A stretch of DNA of 35,458 nt, taken from assembly GCA_003427395.1 (NCBI GenBank), contig BFEA01000002.1:2124021-2159478 (forward strand), in the 5' to 3' direction. Position 1 is the first letter of the stretch. The number at the start of each line of letters is the position of its first letter. Positions 20,182-30,539 of this stretch are shown one piece after another. The notes below the pieces were generated by a model. It saw nothing but the letters and a program-made list of their open reading frames with translations, was not told the origin of the DNA and did no database searches. Source of the stretch: Chara braunii (Eukaryota; Streptophyta; Charophyceae; Charales; Characeae). A program made the translations under genes and the position numbers.

Positions 20182-20431
20182 AGGGGGGGGGGGACGTACT
20201 TTTTTTTTTTTTTTTTTTTTAAGTCCATGGTGTTGTAGAGGCCAGTCACTGAGTGCACAGTGATCACCTGGAGCTGTCGGTCGTGGGTATCCTGGATTAT
20301 GAGACCACCTCCCATCCCATCCTCACGTCAATACTCCTAGCGCACCCCCTATCCCACTATCCAACCTCAGTGTGACCAGCACTCAGAACCGTTACCCTAC
20401 TAATGGGCAGGCAACTTGGACCGAACAGCAG
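20182..20431 (-). mobile_element. Second SINE-like family, copy B
   Basis: Minus-strand unit with an A tail (T-run 20199-20220 on plus) and a body of about 210 bases homologous to copy A at 17188-17395. A G12 run at 20182-20193 lies just beyond the tail. The far end (GGGCAGGCAACTTGGA) overlaps the start of the plus-strand LINE fragment at 20403. Confidence 0.55.
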
Positions 20432-20947
20432 TGATCTGAAACCAACAAACCACAGAGCCTTGCAGTGGCAGACTATCCACAAGTGTCTTCCGACACCGAA
20501 TTGGTTGACCTCGAGGACTGACATCGAGGAAAGAGGGGAGCTCTCCCCCATGTGCACATACTGTACACATTCCCTTCCTAGAAAGAGGGTCACCCTGGAG
20601 CACTGCTTGCTGGAGTGCCCGATGGTAGCCCAACTTTGGAGTTGGTGGGATGCTGCCTGACATTATTTAACAGACAAACATCTGTCGTGGAACACCCGCA
20701 CCCTATTGCTGGGTGTTCCGCCCTAGGGAGGCATTTCCATGGACGCCCTTTATGGTCAACCTCTTCTCCTACACCAAGTTAACAATCCTTATGTAGGCCT
20801 GGAGAATGCGATGCTTGTTTCAAAGGAATCAGCACACGTTCGGTGTCATGCAGGCACGAATAGCAATAATTGACTCAATCACGGCCAAGACACAGCAAGC
20901 CCACAAGGAGCTAGGGGAGATGCTAAAAAGTGAACAGGATCAAACTA
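20403..20947 (+). pseudogene. Second LINE fragment with zf-RVT domain, plus strand
   Basis: Open from 20403 to TGA at 20658-20660, with a zf-RVT pattern: W.TIHKCLPTP, then C-x2-C (CTYC), then LEHCLLECP giving H-x4-C, then LWSWW. After a frameshift, 20795-20947 resembles the RRRCILVLENA and helical region of the minus-strand LINE at 18629. The reading frame then enters a His-codon microsatellite. This is a degraded LINE 3' piece, related to but distinct from the minus-strand copy and in the opposite orientation. Confidence 0.65.
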
Positions 20948-20985
20948 AATATCATCATCATCATCATCGTCATCGTCATTACCGA

Positions 20986-21027
<42 letters not shown>

Positions 21028-21028
21028 T

Positions 21029-21068
<40 letters not shown>

Positions 21069-21262
21069 ATTTGTAATCATAAGGGTTGTTGGTGCTGCTC
21101 TTTAGTATGATCAGCATCATCACTCTCTCTTCATTCTCATCATTATCATCATCATCATCAGTTTGTTATCATTAGATGTTGATCTTCAAGGCAGTGTTTT
21201 CCTTTCGCATCAGCAGGTGAGTTGGTCGTCACCATCATCCTCATCATCATTATCTTCAGGGT
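20948..21262. repeat. (ATC)n/(CAT)n microsatellite
   Basis: Near-perfect trinucleotide run at 20950-21067, with further CATCAT runs at 21112-21160 and 21225-21255. The open frames it creates (poly-His one way, poly-Met the other) are by-products. Confidence 0.95.
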
Positions 21263-21589
21263 GCTGTCCATCGTCATCAGCAAAATCAAAAAAATCTTAT
21301 CTACCTTTTCTCCAATGTAAGTTTCAGGAATTTTCGATTCTTTCATTCAAGGGGAGGGGGGAAATAATCCACAGAAACGTCCAAATTCCGATTCACCTCT
21401 TTTCAGTGGGCTGTTCTTAAAGATGTAGAGTTGTTCGGGGGTTATTGCATAATTTTTCCAAATTGTGAACGACATTTTGGTAAGTGTGTCATCAGGGAGG
21501 GGCAATCTCTCTCGAAGAAGTCTGGTCGAGGAGGTTGTAGGAATAGGTGTTATCTGGCAAGCCATCTATGATCCTGCGAGGGGTGGTCG

Positions 21590-22260
21590 AAAAATTCGGT
21601 GGCCTTCGAAGACCGATACTGGAGCAACGCTGGCCGAAGCCGGAGCTAGGTGACGTAACTCTGTGACTTAGCTTAGTGGGGGCGTGAGGCCTGGTAGAGA
21701 GCTTTGGGGAGCTGTTTGCAGGGGCAGTCCCAGTGGTCATCGGGGATCGTAACTGGAGCAGTGCTGGCCGGTGTTGGAGCAAGGTGGTGCAACTCTGTAA
21801 CCTAAAAAACAACCATGCTGGTGGTGGTCGTAGGTGGATTGAATATGTTTCACCTATCTGATTCGTGGTTGGGAGGTTTTTTGACACACATATTCTATTG
21901 ACGTGGTAGAGTCTGATTGTTAAAAAAAAAAAGGGTCGGTTGTTCTTATGAATGTCTTAGGACCTCAGGGACTCTTAGCAATCCGTCTTAGGTGGTTTCG
22001 ACGTTGTTATACTCAGTGATTTGCGGTTGTTCGATGCCAGAATGACGCTGGCCGGTGCTGGGGTGTTGCCCTGTAACCTACTGATGCAAGAGCGTGAGGC
22101 CTGGTAGAGAGATTTGGGGATGCTTTGCGGTGGGCATCCCAAGGGACAACCAAGGGTTGCTGTTGGGATGACGCTGGTCGGAGTTGGGGCGAGTTGTGTT
22201 TCCCTGTAACCCAGCAGGGTGGGGGTGTGAGGCCTGGAAGAGCTCAGCAGGGAGTAAGAC
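21590..22260 (+). repeat. Four diverged repeat units with hairpins
   Basis: Units near 21600, 21735, 22034 and 22155 share GGAGCA.TGCTGGCC or GATGACGCTGG, then a GGTG.TGG.GC block, CTGTAACCTA, then (in three) CGTGAGGCCTGG.AGAG. Three-unit comparison shows a hairpin after CTTTGGGGA: GGGA-G-CTG with CAG-TCCC at 21707-21731, and GGGATGC with GCATCCC at 22117-22140, so the arms have changed together. Spacing is irregular. No reading frame is kept. Confidence 0.55.
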
Positions 22261-22439
22261 GGTGTTGGAAAGTCTTAGAAGGGTTTGTTAGGGATCCTGA
22301 GGGTTGTGAGCATTCATAGGACCTATGTGGCAGGCTATTGCATGAGTAGTTCCCTTATATGAGAGTCCCCATGTTTCTGAATCACATCGTGTTCACAGAT
22401 TGTTCTCAGTCGAAGCCGGGTAATGGGCCCGGTATCTCA

Positions 22440-22463
22440 AATGATATCAAATGATATCAAATG
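22440..22463. repeat. Short AATGATATC repeat
   Basis: AATGATATC occurs in tandem just before the adapter junction. Confidence 0.7.
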
Positions 22464-22495
22464 TTCTCAATGATCTGTACAATTCGATATGGGAC

Positions 22496-22533
22496 CTGTC
22501 TCTTATACACATCTAGATGTGTATAAGAGACAG
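22496..22533. other. Sequencing-adapter junction (two Tn5 mosaic ends, inverted)
   Basis: CTGTCTCTTATACACATCT followed directly by its exact reverse complement. This 38-base palindrome is the Nextera mate-pair junction adapter made of two 19-bp Tn5 mosaic ends. It is not genomic. An open frame starting in it (ATG at 22517) translates to MCIRDR, the well-known signature of adapter carry-over in protein databases. Confidence 0.97.
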
Positions 22534-22590
22534 GCCCGGTTCCCAGCACGTGCTGCTCCCCACGAATTCACTAGAGCACTTGTTTAAGGG

Positions 22591-22617
<27 letters not shown>

Positions 22618-22622
<5 letters not shown>

Positions 22623-23311
22623 TCATTGAGAACTTTGCCCTCATATGGACTGACAAACGGAACAGGCTCTACAGCTTGGACCGGCAGAATCATCTGCAAT
22701 GGCAACCCTGGCCAACAACAGAGCGGCAGTGGGAACGCTTGTCGCAGTCTCACTTTCAGGTGGACCATCAAATGACAAACTTTGTTCTTGTACCACAACG
22801 AAGCCCAGACAATCACCCTTTCTAGCCCCTCTCTGCCCTCTTTTATGCCTGCAACCCATAACACCCACTCTTGTGCCACCCCTCCGCTCACTTCGCCCAC
22901 CACCTCACGCGCTCAACACCCATCCTCCTCCATAACCTGCTCCTTCCCCCCCCCCACCCTCACCCGCCCTCTGCCGGTCAAGGATGGGTCTCTCAGGCCA
23001 AGTCCAGGGCACAGCCGGGGAGAGAGAGAAAAGGGCTATAGTACCGCTATACCAGTAAAAGAGCGAAAGAGGGAGACAAGAAAAAAACTCCCCCAGAATG
23101 GGAGGGCTAATTATGCAAGGCGGATAGGTTGAACTGAGGACTTTACACACAAGCTTGCACTCAAATAGCTGCTTGGGCATCCACGTTTACTGTTGATAAC
23201 AGTAGGCGGGCATATATGTTAGTATCTTCCGCCACACAGAACTTTACATAGGTGAGCCTAGGGGTTCACAGATACATTTCTTGCGTGTTCCACCATACAA
23301 ACATCTACAAT
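22618..23311. other. Non-coding stretch, no gene recognised
   Basis: Follows an A tail. The plus frame through 22825 is open but starts in the adapter and has no recognised domain. The block AAGCCCAGACAATC (22800-22813) recurs at 23536-23549, in each case after a SINE-like tail, suggesting both tails landed in, or belong with, related sequence. Confidence 0.4.
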
Positions 23312-23316
23312 TATAA

Positions 23317-23456
23317 GGGACGTTGAACCCGGTTTCCAGCAGGTGCTGCTCCTCACGAATAGATGGGGCCTCCCCGACGGTGCTAGTGGTGTCTGCTCGT
23401 ATCAGCAACCCTAGCAACTGTTCGGGTTGTTTTCGGAAAAAAAAAAAAAAAAAAAA
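23317..23456 (+). mobile_element. SINE-like unit, copy 4, with A20 tail
   Basis: GGGACGTTGAACCCGG, then a CAGCAGGTGCTG block, CTCCTCACGAATAGATGG, then CTAGTGGTGTCTGCTC and a tail of 20 A at 23437-23456. Its 3' half matches the minus-strand copy 2 (17842-17960) more closely than copies 1 and 3, so at least two subfamilies exist. Confidence 0.7.
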
Positions 23457-23824
23457 GGCACCAGGGCTGATAGGTTGCCCAGCCGAGGTGGAAGCAGAAT
23501 TGGACGAGCCTTGTCGAACGGGAACTTCGGACGCCAAGCCCAGACAATCTATTACAGGCCCCAAGAGACTCTAGACCCTAGGTTCAAACAGGGTAGCACC
23601 CACCGAAGCAGTCTTACCGTCCTTCCCCTAGCTTACCCAAGGCCAGGCGGAACTCGGACCGGCCTGAGCGACTTATATCCCTACCCTTACCTTAGGGTGT
23701 AAGCCTTATTTAGCCACCAGACAGTTGTATCCAAATGCCAGTAGGAACCCCTTACCTGAACCTACTGCAGATACTAGACCCCACACTGTGACTAGACCCC
23801 CCTAGTCTGATAGTTGTGTAACTC
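23457..23824. other. Non-coding stretch, no gene recognised
   Basis: GC-rich sequence after the copy 4 tail with a small TACCCTTACC-type run near 23680. Nothing identified. Confidence 0.4.
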
Positions 23825-24014
23825 GCAAGCTTTGTGTATACCCGAAGGTTGTGTATGCTCCGTGAATCTGTGTATCGAGATGTACAGACAACATCATGTG
23901 TGGAAACTTGTGTATGTAGCCCATAGGCAATGTTTAGCAAGCTATGTGTATGCCCGAAGGTTGTGTGTGCTCTGTGAATCTATGTATCGAGATGTACGGA
24001 CAACATCATGTGTG
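23825..24014. repeat. 78-bp direct repeat, period 112
   Basis: 23825-23902 and 23937-24014 are near identical: both start GCAAGC, carry CCCGAAGGTTGTGT, TATCGAGATGTAC, GACAACATCATGTGTG, and differ at about half a dozen positions. The 34-base spacer is not repeated. Confidence 0.9.
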
Positions 24015-24054
24015 TACATCGAAGAGAGAACGGGGCAAGCTGGACAAGGACCGC

Positions 24055-24135
24055 CACCAAGGTCCGAACCAAGCGCGAACCCGTGACCTTGTAACATGTA
24101 ATCGAATGACTCTACCGTATGAATGGCTATCGAAA
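24055..24135 (-). mobile_element. tRNA-derived SINE head or tRNA pseudogene 1
   Basis: On the minus strand TAGCCATTC..GGTAGAGTC resembles a D-arm with A box, and AAGGTCACGGGTTCGCGC contains a B-box-like GGGTTCGCGC. The anticodon arm and acceptor stem do not pair, so it is not a functional tRNA. Confidence 0.4.
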
Positions 24136-24342
24136 ATGGCACGAACGTGTGATATGCCAGACTGGGGAGATCAACAGAACACCCAAGACCAACACCCCCA
24201 AGCAACCCCTGCGGAACCCAGAACCAACATACAACACCATGAACAACCCTTGGGTGGTGCGCAGGCAGTACATGTAATAGTACCATGCATCAGCCCAAGG
24301 GAGTGTGTGTCCAGCCGTGCATCAATCTAACGCCCTGCCGAT

Positions 24343-24432
24343 GTCCATGTGCAAGGTTGGGGGGTTTTGAACCCGCAACCTTATACCACAATGCGCATTT
24401 TTAACCGGTGCTCTAATCACTGAGCTACATCA
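24343..24432 (-). mobile_element. tRNA-derived SINE head or tRNA pseudogene 2
   Basis: On the minus strand GATGTAGCTCAGTGATTAGA followed by GCACC is an excellent D-arm/A-box match, and GGTTGCGGGTTCAAAACCC is a good T-arm/B-box. The stretch between them is about 8-10 nt too long, and the outer ends do not form an acceptor stem. It lies about 285 bases from the first tRNA-like piece in the same orientation, so both may be heads of one SINE family. Confidence 0.5.
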
Positions 24433-24465
24433 ACTGGACCAAGAAGAAAAAACGTACTTACCTTT

Positions 24466-24469
<4 letters not shown>

Positions 24470-24534
<65 letters not shown>

Positions 24535-25064
24535 NNNNNNNNNNNNNNNNNNNNNNNNNNNNNNNNNNNNNNNNNNNNNNNNNNNNNNNNNNNNNNNNNN
24601 NNNNNNNNNNNNNNNNNNNNNNNNNNNNNNNNNNNNNNNNNNNNNNNNNNNNNNNNNNNNNNNNNNNNNNNNNNNNNNNNNNNNNNNNNNNNNNNNNNNN
24701 NNNNNNNNNNNNNNNNNNNNNNNNNNNNNNNNNNNNNNNNNNNNNNNNNNNNNNNNNNNNNNNNNNNNNNNNNNNNNNNNNNNNNNNNNNNNNNNNNNNN
24801 NNNNNNNNNNNNNNNNNNNNNNNNNNNNNNNNNNNNNNNNNNNNNNNNNNNNNNNNNNNNNNNNNNNNNNNNNNNNNNNNNNNNNNNNNNNNNNNNNNNN
24901 NNNNNNNNNNNNNNNNNNNNNNNNNNNNNNNNNNNNNNNNNNNNNNNNNNNNNNNNNNNNNNNNNNNNNNNNNNNNNNNNNNNNNNNNNNNNNNNNNNNN
25001 NNNNNNNNNNNNNNNNNNNNNNNNNNNNNNNNNNNNNNNNNNNNNNNNNNNNNNNNNNNNNNNN

Positions 25065-25153
<89 letters not shown>
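24470..25153. repeat. (CT)n microsatellite around a 530-base assembly gap
   Basis: CT runs at 24470-24534 and 25065-25153 flank Ns at 24535-25064. The predicted Arg-Glu repeat proteins across this interval are microsatellite translation. Confidence 0.97.
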
Positions 25154-26424
25154 ACACGACTTCAATTATTTTTCCGTTTTTTTTTTTCGTTTGTGTATTT
25201 AATTTATTTTTTTTTCTTTCTTTTTTGATCGTGTGTCGTCCCTACAGAAGCGGGGCCCGGCCTTGGCGCTACGACCGGGCCTTCCCTTGGCCGACCAGCC
25301 TGAGGCTGTGGCACGTATACGGGAAGGCCCGCGGCCGAACACTGAGCGAGGTACTGATGGTTTAACAACACAAATTCTAATAACCCTAATGACACCAAAT
25401 TTGGCACATAGCAAGCTTGTCCAAAACAAAAACAGCCAAAAAAAAAAAATCCAAAAAAACACAAAATTTGACCCCGAAACCCTAATTTCAGGATCATTCA
25501 TGGTTACTCAGGGCCGAAAAGTGGGGGTCCCCACTAACCGCTTGTGCATCCGAACACTGAAGTTGGGGGGAAAAAAAATTGTTAATCACTCGTTGGATGC
25601 GTAGCGACATTCTATCCAAATACCAAGATTGATTTACTAACCATCCATCTTATTCAAGTTCATCAGGCTCCTCTGGCGCATGCCTTACTGTCATCGCTGC
25701 TGGAGGCAAACCAGGATGCACGTGGGCAAGCGAGGGAAGTTGCAAGGTTCAATGATCGCACAGAGCAATAACGTAGTTGAATGGTGCAATGGAAACAGAG
25801 GAAGCAACGATTGCGGCAGGGGAGTGCGGCAAGGAAGTCCAGGTAAATGATGGTAATGGTGTGCTAAGTGGCGGTGCGCAAGGACTCATAGTTATTAAAG
25901 TAAAGGAAACTTCCGTTTATTATACAATAAATTTTCGGATTCCCAAAGAATGGGGAGATTAGAGGAGAGACAAGAAATGGAGAGACGACGAGCATTCATT
26001 GAGGGGGAGGGAAAACGACCAATGACGAACCGGTTCCGAATCATTCCATCTTAAAGAATGAACGTCAACGTCCTGATGTCCCAAGATCCAAGCTCTTCTC
26101 CGTACAAGCCGCAACCTACAATCATCCACCAAATCGTTGGCCTAACCTCGAAGATCATGCATCACTTCGAGCGTACCAGAGCCTCAAGCAGGTAGGGATA
26201 TCATGTGAACACAACGATGATGGTGACACCGCTACCACCTCGACAAGAACTCGCGAGTGTTGAGATCTCAACCAAGACCACCGCTCGCCTTCCTCCAAGA
26301 CTGAGCTAGATTTTCACAACTGCAAACAAACAATTAGTACTCACAAGCGGGGTGAAGCTGAGCAAATCGGGATGAAATCACGGATGCTGCACCTGTCGGA
26401 AGGACAAAGGGTCCCTTTGTCTTA
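25154..26424. other. Non-coding stretch, no gene recognised
   Basis: T-rich and then mixed. It includes a 10-bp perfect inverted repeat (GGGCCTTCCC 25277-25286, GGGAAGGCCC 25321-25330) with an inner CAGCC/GGCTG hairpin at 25296-25308. A plus frame without an ATG is open at about 26027-26263; I recognise nothing in it. Confidence 0.4.
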
Positions 26425-27700
26425 CTAGTCGTGCGGTGATAACCTGTTCTGATGCAAAACTCGTGGCGATAACGGGAAAGAAGATAAAGATGGTTCAAAG
26501 GAAAGAAGAAGAGGAGTGTCATGTTGATCACCATTTCTCTCAGAAAAAGAGACTGATTGAAAATTGATGTTGGAGGCAATTAGAGGGCGGCAGTGAGGAA
26601 CATGGCGGATGATCGGCCTGACCGATGGACTACCAAAAACCTCAGTGGAGAGACGCACGGTGTTGACGTCGTTGGGGCCAAGCTCGATCACCCAGAATTT
26701 GTTGGGCCCAGGTTCCTGCATTCCAATTTGAACTTGTTGACCATAAGCTAATTTTGTCATTCTCTGTCTTTTTCAGGTGGAGCAAGGGAGGGTTTTTTCC
26801 ATCAATTCTAGTTGTCGTTTCACCTCATCCTTGACCGTGGCCCTCTTACGTCGTCCACCGATACCATTTTCGTCTAGCAAGGACGGTAAGGACACATGGG
26901 CTAGGTTGTTGGTTCAAGTTTGTAATAGGAATTGGGACATGTCGGTGGACTCGTGAGGGTTGTTGCTATGAATAGTTAGGATCTGATCGACGATATCAGA
27001 ATGAGGGTGAGTATCGTTGGCCTCAGTGTTCCGTCAAATAATTGTTTTAATCATGTGGTTCGCAATTTTCACTAAGTCGTTCGATTGCGACATATGAGGA
27101 GTCGTGGCCTGAATGGAGACTCTGTGTATGGCCAAACTCTAGACTTCACCCTGGGCCCATTGTCGGTCATGATTTCCCTAGTGTCCTTGTGCATCCCAAG
27201 AAGATGGTCGACTCCTCTCACTATGCCAATCGCCTGTCTACTTTTAATGGGTAGGCCTTGATCCACTTTGAGAAATGATTGATAAGAACAAACAAAATTG
27301 AACAACTCACGAATGTTCGGCCCAAATGGCAATACTATATCTGTGGTATTCACACTGACATGTTGGAATGATCGTTTGACTATAGCATGGGCAATGGAAC
27401 ATGGCGGAGACGGTGCCTTATTGGTCGAACGACTTTGATAATTTTTTATGATATATTCAACATTGTGTCATTGTCCCAAATATTGGATTGATACCATTCA
27501 TTTTTATCGATGGCTGACTTTTTGACCCTAATAGCAAAGTAGGCGGTGATCTCTTCATGTGTGTACTTAACTCGGTTATATTGTATGAACGGGTGGGGTA
27601 CAACCATCCTCCTTCATAAATGAAACAGTTCAAATCCTCACATGGTTTTCTCCATGGAAGGTGGTGTCCTTTCACTCATATGAAATGGAAAAACCTATGA
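26425..27700 (-). pseudogene. Ty3/Gypsy integrase relic, minus strand
   Basis: On the minus strand, about 27293-27243 encodes a VLINHFSKWIKAYPLK-type segment, close to the DHFSKW..AYP(L/I)K signature of Gypsy integrases, and 27170-27153 encodes MTDNGP with the second catalytic Asp of the integrase core. These lie in different frames, so a frameshift separates them. Upstream (27675-27457) is an open piece with an EGGWLYP segment and then a frame-shifted ITAYFAI, which fits the region before the core. Downstream (26760-26425) a GP..F.VIELGPNDVNTVRL segment resembles the post-core DNA-binding part. The catalytic Glu was not located. No RT or gag is seen next to it in this orientation. Confidence 0.6.
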
Positions 27701-28159
27701 TGTCGATCACAACCTTGTCATTATCCAAACAGAGCTATGGGGATTTTTTTCCCCTTAAGCTCATTCATGATGTAGTTATGCAGAAGTTCTATGCGAAATA
27801 GCAGGATCGTATATTTAAGTTCGGGTCCCGTTGACCGATTGGACAACTTAACGAAGATTGGTATGGGACTCCTCCGAATCTAAGATTCTTTTGAAAGAAA
27901 AGAATAATGATTTGGACAATCATAAGGTAGATCAAGTAATTTACACAAATTTCTTTCTAAACTGAATGTCAAACTTTCTTCCAACAAGAATCTGAATTCA
28001 ATTTTCATCAAGAATCTTAACAAAAATGTGCTCACTCCTCATCGTCAGCTTCGACTGTAGTACAGGGAACATCTATCAATCAAGCCTCATCAGGCCCAAT
28101 ACAGGCAACAAATCGTATCTAATCCGAATCGGGAGTAAAAACTGTCAATGGATAACCTT
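27701..28159. other. Non-coding stretch, no gene recognised
   Basis: AT-rich, short unsupported open frames only. It may contain the remains of the neighbouring elements. Confidence 0.4.
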
Positions 28160-28560
28160 AGGGTGGTGTCCTTGAATGTTTGCAACCTTCAAGTTGGTGA
28201 TACAACACACATATCCAAACAAACTGGACTCAAATCATGGCTCCACGATACAAGGTTAAAGTCGCACTGCTGCAAGAAACAAAACCGAGTGAACATAAGG
28301 TATTAGAATTAAGCACTTTGTGAGATGATACTCAATTATGGGCTCCACCATGACCGATTGGCACCAAAAGTGAGGTATGTATTTTGATTCACAAACAAAC
28401 ATAAGCAACAATTATCGATTTCAGAGAACATATCTGGGATCGTCGGACCAGGGTAAAAATAGAATTGCATGATGTGGTCTAGGCAATCATAATGGTGGAT
28501 GCCCCTACGGATAGATCATAAGTAACCAATTTTAGGAAAAAAAAAGATATCACACACACC
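28160..28560 (+). pseudogene. LINE endonuclease (EEP/APE type) relic
   Basis: VVSLNVCNL (28163-28189) corresponds to the N-terminal strand with the catalytic Asn, usually S(W/L)NVRGL. In another frame VALLQETK (28261-28284) carries the catalytic Glu at 28276-28278. A later RVKIELHDVV segment and an APTDRS segment fit the NxYAP region. The domain would nick target DNA for target-primed reverse transcription. Several stops and shifts make it nonfunctional. Confidence 0.6.
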
Positions 28561-29635
28561 AAATGTGGAGAATCTCTTGATAATAGGAGATTGAAATTGT
28601 ACATTAAATGACCTCTCCTCTATAGCTTCGCAGTTCAGGGGCATCACTTTATTCTCGAACTAGATCTCAACTATTTTTTTTTTCTAATTTAAGCACTGGG
28701 TCCAGGCCACATGCGGTACTCTGTTGCCTCAGTGAATCTCTTGGCAGGCGTCCATCGTCTTAAACATTTCCATGTCTTCTCCATGGTGGACCGGAACTCT
28801 TACCGACCTCACATTCATCTAGGACCCTCCATCTGACCATAGTTCACTCTCAACCTCTTTCAAAATGAGGTCTATGCAGACTAACGGAAATGATATTTTA
28901 TATTTAATATTGTCATATTTCGTGACTTTGGTGTCTTTAAATAAGTTAGAAAGTTTATAGGATCAATGACCTAACTCTCGTCATCTTTCTCCATCTTCGG
29001 GTGAATGGTGGGACACTGGAGTTGCGATCATCTCCAATATGCTTCGTGTTATCCGTCAAATTATAATAACTTAGAAACTAAGAGGATCTGTTTTTCAGAG
29101 CCAAGTTGGAAAAACTTGTGAAGATGATGAACCTCCACCTCTTCTTCATGCAAGTACGGGCTCAACACAATGATATATTGAAAACAAAGTAGAGCGTCAT
29201 AGTGTATGAGAGAAGGACTAGAGAGTCATTTCAAAAGTTGTTTCCAGGGTGTGTAGCTCAAGGAATGAGGGTGTTGCAACACCCTTTCTTTCCAGCAACT
29301 ATGGTGGCGGACTCTTTGGACAAGATATGTGAGTACATGATTGTTTTCGAGATATTATTTCCTTTAGAAGAGTAAGGGAAGACCCCAATACAAACCTCTC
29401 TCATAATTCATACCATTGACAAAATGCAGAGTGTAGAACAAGGGACTCAAATCATGACCTATTTGATGGTCCAACCACGGAGGACGACCTGAAGGCAGTG
29501 ATCATGGTTTTGGCTCCTCATTTACTATAAATATAAAATGTTGTATTGTTTCGAAATCCGCTTAGCTCCCGGATGTTTTACGAGATAATTTATATTTTGA
29601 ACAAAAAAAGAATCATTTTAATATAAAAAAATTGA
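28561..29635. other. Decayed LINE interior, no intact domain
   Basis: Lies between the endonuclease and RT relics, where L1-type elements carry a linker and the RT N-terminus. Only short open pieces remain, with an AT-rich end (29520-29630). Confidence 0.45.
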
Positions 29636-30140
29636 CGCCCTATTTCTCTATTGAACGTCTCATATGAAATTATGATGAAAACTCTAGCTACAAGCTTCTC
29701 TAATGTGCTGTCAGTCGTGATTGGTAGGGACCAAGCTGCCTTTGTGAGGGGGCGAACCAATTTTGAAATATTGTAACTGATATAGAATCCTTAGAGATTG
29801 CTTAAAGAGATAAGCTTGACATGACCATCCTCCTTCTAGATTTAAAGAAGGCATATGACCGTGTGAACTAGGGATATGTGACGACTATACTTATACATCT
29901 TGGTTTCGACCCTAATTTTAGAAGATGGGTGATCGCTCTCTACAGTCCATCCACTGGCTTTTCGTCAATTACAATGAATGGTAAAATATCTCTACAATTT
30001 TCCCTCACTTGATCCCTACGTCAGAGATGCCTATTGGATCCTCTTGTGTTTGTAATTAAGTAGGAGATGTTGGTTAATAATATGCGACACCATCCTAACA
30101 TCACCGTATTGAGGGTCAGGGATAAGGAATGTTGAGTCAA
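29636..30140 (+). pseudogene. LINE reverse transcriptase relic
   Basis: RPISLLNVSYEI and DQAAFVRGR (29636-29760) are standard non-LTR RT motifs. After a frameshift, LLLDLKKAYDRVN (29833-29868) carries the first catalytic Asp at 29839-29841, and its following Trp codon has become TAG at 29869. A further motif, RQRCLLDPLVF at 30019-30051, corresponds to RQGCPLSPLLF, with stops at 30010 and 30061. The FADD box with the other catalytic residues was not found, so it is deleted or unreadable. Confidence 0.8.
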
Positions 30141-30539
30141 AGCAGTAGTTGATAAACTCCTTGAAATCAGAGAAACACACAGACCTCCCTACAAGGCCTC
30201 AAATAGTGTTTGTCTGGGTCCTCAAACTTGTCAGAGTCAACAATTCATTAGAACAAGTCTGTGTTTGTTTTGTCGGCGGAGTACAAACTTGCTATTGACT
30301 TTGGTAATAAAAAAAGTCGAAGAGCGGGCGTCTAAATAGTGTCTAGGACTTTAAAGAGTTTTTATTAACTGCTCGAATGCAAAAGAGTATTTTCTTCAAC
30401 AGAAAGTATCATAACGGATTTTTAGATGGGATACAACCCCCCATATATCTCTCTCTGGGAAAACATTGATGTTTGATATAACGTTTTTTTCCCTTCATGA
30501 CTGTTGAACATATAGTTGCTTAAATGAAGTAAGAGAGTT
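30141..30539. other. Decayed LINE sequence, no motif recognised
   Basis: Falls where the RT palm end and thumb would be. No FADD box and no long frame. Some pieces may be insertions. Confidence 0.4.

Larger units (their letters stand above)
22391..22617 (+). mobile_element. SINE-like unit, copy 3, interrupted by adapter
   Basis: Same block series as copy 1 (GTTCTCAG, CGAAGCCGGGTAATGG, then CCCGGTTCCCAGCACGTGCTG, CTCCCCACGAATTC) and an A27 tail at 22591-22617. The adapter junction at 22496-22533 sits exactly between GGGAC and GCCCGG, where copy 1 reads GGAC, GCTGG, GCCCGG, so five bases are missing. The two halves may come from different genomic copies. Confidence 0.65.

Noticed and set aside
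20806-21105. His-rich protein
   Set aside because: The His run is the (ATC)n microsatellite; the N-terminal part belongs to a decayed LINE frame.
22496-22533. Genuine Tn5-type transposon ends
   Set aside because: Two 19-bp mosaic ends abut with nothing between them, which is the mate-pair adapter structure; no transposase is present.
22517-22825. Plus-strand ORF of 102 codons
   Set aside because: It starts inside the adapter and passes through a poly(A) run read as Lys.
24343-24432. Functional tRNA gene on the minus strand
   Set aside because: The A and B boxes fit, but the acceptor stem does not pair and the anticodon region is too long.
24430-25165. Minus-strand Arg-Glu repeat proteins
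   Set aside because: Translation of (CT)n across a gap of Ns.
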